NCBI RefSeq assembly: GCF_900129315.1
Contig: NZ_FQUS01000003.1
Location: 124,001 to 188,000 of the forward strand
DNA from: Fodinibius roseus
GTDB lineage: Bacteria > Bacteroidota > Rhodothermia > Balneolales > Balneolaceae
Reading direction: 5' to 3'
DNA: 64,000 bases
Positions 63,271-64,000 of this stretch are shown here, in pieces. Each line of letters opens with the position of its first letter. The first letter of the stretch is position 1. Position numbers and translations under genes: made by a program. The notes below the pieces were generated by a model. The model was not told where the DNA came from. It saw nothing but the letters and a program-made list of their open reading frames with translations, and did no database searches.

Positions 63271-64000
63271 ATGATTAGCCGGAAAAAAATGTTGAAAATA
63301 CTGGCCGGATTTCCTCTCTTTGGTGGAATTGCGGCAGCTAAGATAGGAGATGCTGATGCTCAAACCGCCTCAACTTCGTCGGTTTCGGCGGTAGCTGAAA
63401 GGGACCTGTTTGAGGAGCTGGGCATTGAAACGCTGATAAACGGGAGGGGCACACTAACCTTTCTGTCCGGCTCGCTGATGCAGCCGGAGGTGGTGAAGGC
63501 CATCAAGTCTACCTCCGATGAGTTTGCCAACCTGTATGAAGTGCAGGATAAAGTAGGCCGGCGCATCGCCGAGTTGCTGAACTGTGAAGCAGCTATGGTC
63601 ACTTCCGGGGCTGCCGGAGCTCTCACCCTGGGTACGGCAGCGACGATTACCGGGACGGATGAAGAAAAGATTAAAAAGCTTCCCAACCTGCCGGGACCCC
63701 GGCGGGAAGTGATCATCCAGAAACGACACCGGTACAGTTATGATCACGCGGTTCGGAACACAGGCATCAGGATGGTTGAGGTAGAAAGCGCTGCGGAGAT
63801 GGAAGAGGCCATCAATGATCGGACGGTGATGTCCCTGTTCTTTAACGCGGCTGCCCAGTTTGGCGGATTCGAGCACAGCATAGGCCACGAGGAATTTGTA
63901 GCTATCAGCCGAAAGCACGACATCCCCTCCTTTATCGATGCGGCTGCGGACGTGCCCCCGCCGGAAAACTTATTCAAGTATATTGAGATCGGGTTTGACC
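63271..64000 (+). CDS. Exported SelA-like PLP-dependent enzyme (partial, runs off the window)
   Basis: 243 codons are visible from ATG 63271. The N-terminus MISRKKMLKILAG has a Tat-like motif (SRKKMLK, with Lys for the second Arg), a hydrophobic core and a cleavage site near ADA-QT. The mature part matches the selenocysteine synthase / D-glucosaminate-6-phosphate ammonia-lyase-like family of fold-type I PLP enzymes: LGIETLINGRGTLTFLSGSL, LNCEAAMVTSGAAGALTLGT, and the PLP-contacting FIDAAADVPP. The catalytic Lys would lie past the window end. These enzymes catalyse beta-elimination or ammonia loss. Neighbours suggest a periplasmic catabolic role; this is inferred. Confidence 0.85.
   Translation, partial: MISRKKMLKILAGFPLFGGIAAAKIGDADAQTASTSSVSAVAERDLFEELGIETLINGRGTLTFLSGSLMQPEVVKAIKSTSDEFANLYEVQDKVGRRIAELLNCEAAMVTSGAAGALTLGTAATITGTDEEKIKKLPNLPGPRREVIIQKRHRYSYDHAVRNTGIRMVEVESAAEMEEAINDRTVMSLFFNAAAQFGGFEHSIGHEEFVAISRKHDIPSFIDAAADVPPPENLFKYIEIGFD

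Overview
The window looks like a piece of chromosome from a Bacteroidota/Rhodothermota-type bacterium, most likely a member of the Balneolales. This is inferred from gene content, not from a database search. Supporting signs are a SusC/SusD pair under an ECF sigma/FecR switch, several promoters of the Bacteroidota type (TTG(A/G)-N19/20-TAnnTTTG), a carbamoyl-phosphate synthase large subunit without the C-terminal allosteric domain, an oxygen-dependent coproporphyrinogen oxidase inside a large heme cluster, and many lipoproteins. There are no rRNA genes, no intact insertion sequence, no prophage and no CRISPR array. One tRNA (Lys, anticodon TTT) is present.

Layout. 0.2-5 kb (+): an exported N-acyl-D-amino-acid deacylase-like amidohydrolase, a DapB-fold dehydrogenase and an NhaC-type antiporter. 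5-8.1 kb (-): mscL with a zinc ribbon, ftsH and tRNA-Lys. 8.4-13 kb (+): a metallo-beta-lactamase-fold hydrolase, a 15-unit hexamer array, HIT protein, aroQ, a flippase and a NYN nuclease fused to a cold-shock-like domain. 13.4-25.5 kb (-): mdh, nadK, a peptide-binding lipoprotein, ddl, recQ, a decayed GxxExxY gene, carB and carA behind a leader with terminator hairpin, and a CPXCG protein. 26-32 kb: two small hypothetical genes, a penicillin-acylase-family enzyme, an amidinotransferase-fold enzyme and an SDR. 32.5-34.8 kb (+): a two-component system. 35.1-44.1 kb (+): hemH-hemA-hemC-hemD-hemE-hemF-hemB-hemL, covering the C5 heme pathway except protoporphyrinogen oxidase. 44-48.5 kb: small genes including a Fer4/double-CDGSH protein. 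48.8-52.8 kb (+): dnaE and trxA. 53.3-64 kb (+): ECF sigma, FecR anti-sigma, STN-containing SusC, SusD, a RidA-family lipoprotein, a sugar-dehydrogenase/cytochrome c lipoprotein and the start of an exported SelA-like PLP enzyme that runs off the window.

The intergenic space is the most unusual layer. It carries at least three families of interspersed, foldable repeats. (i) About 150-bp elements with terminal inverted repeats related to GCTTTGAAAAACC lie at 5.0, 5.6, 39.3, 40.6, 47.7 and 48.5 kb, with a composite at 32 kb. (ii) A hairpin whose stem sequence differs from copy to copy is followed by a conserved tail of about 145 bp at 3.0 and 25.7 kb; stem-only relatives lie at 3.36 and 27.1 kb. 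(iii) A 75-bp sequence with core GTCGGAC-TAGCAAAATCTA is present at 32.0 and 53.9 kb.

The most interesting protein-level observations are three. An apparently exported PLP enzyme lies two genes from an apparently exported RidA in a SusCD locus. The ferrochelatase has a five-cysteine insertion. The NYN nuclease is fused to a cold-shock-like domain.
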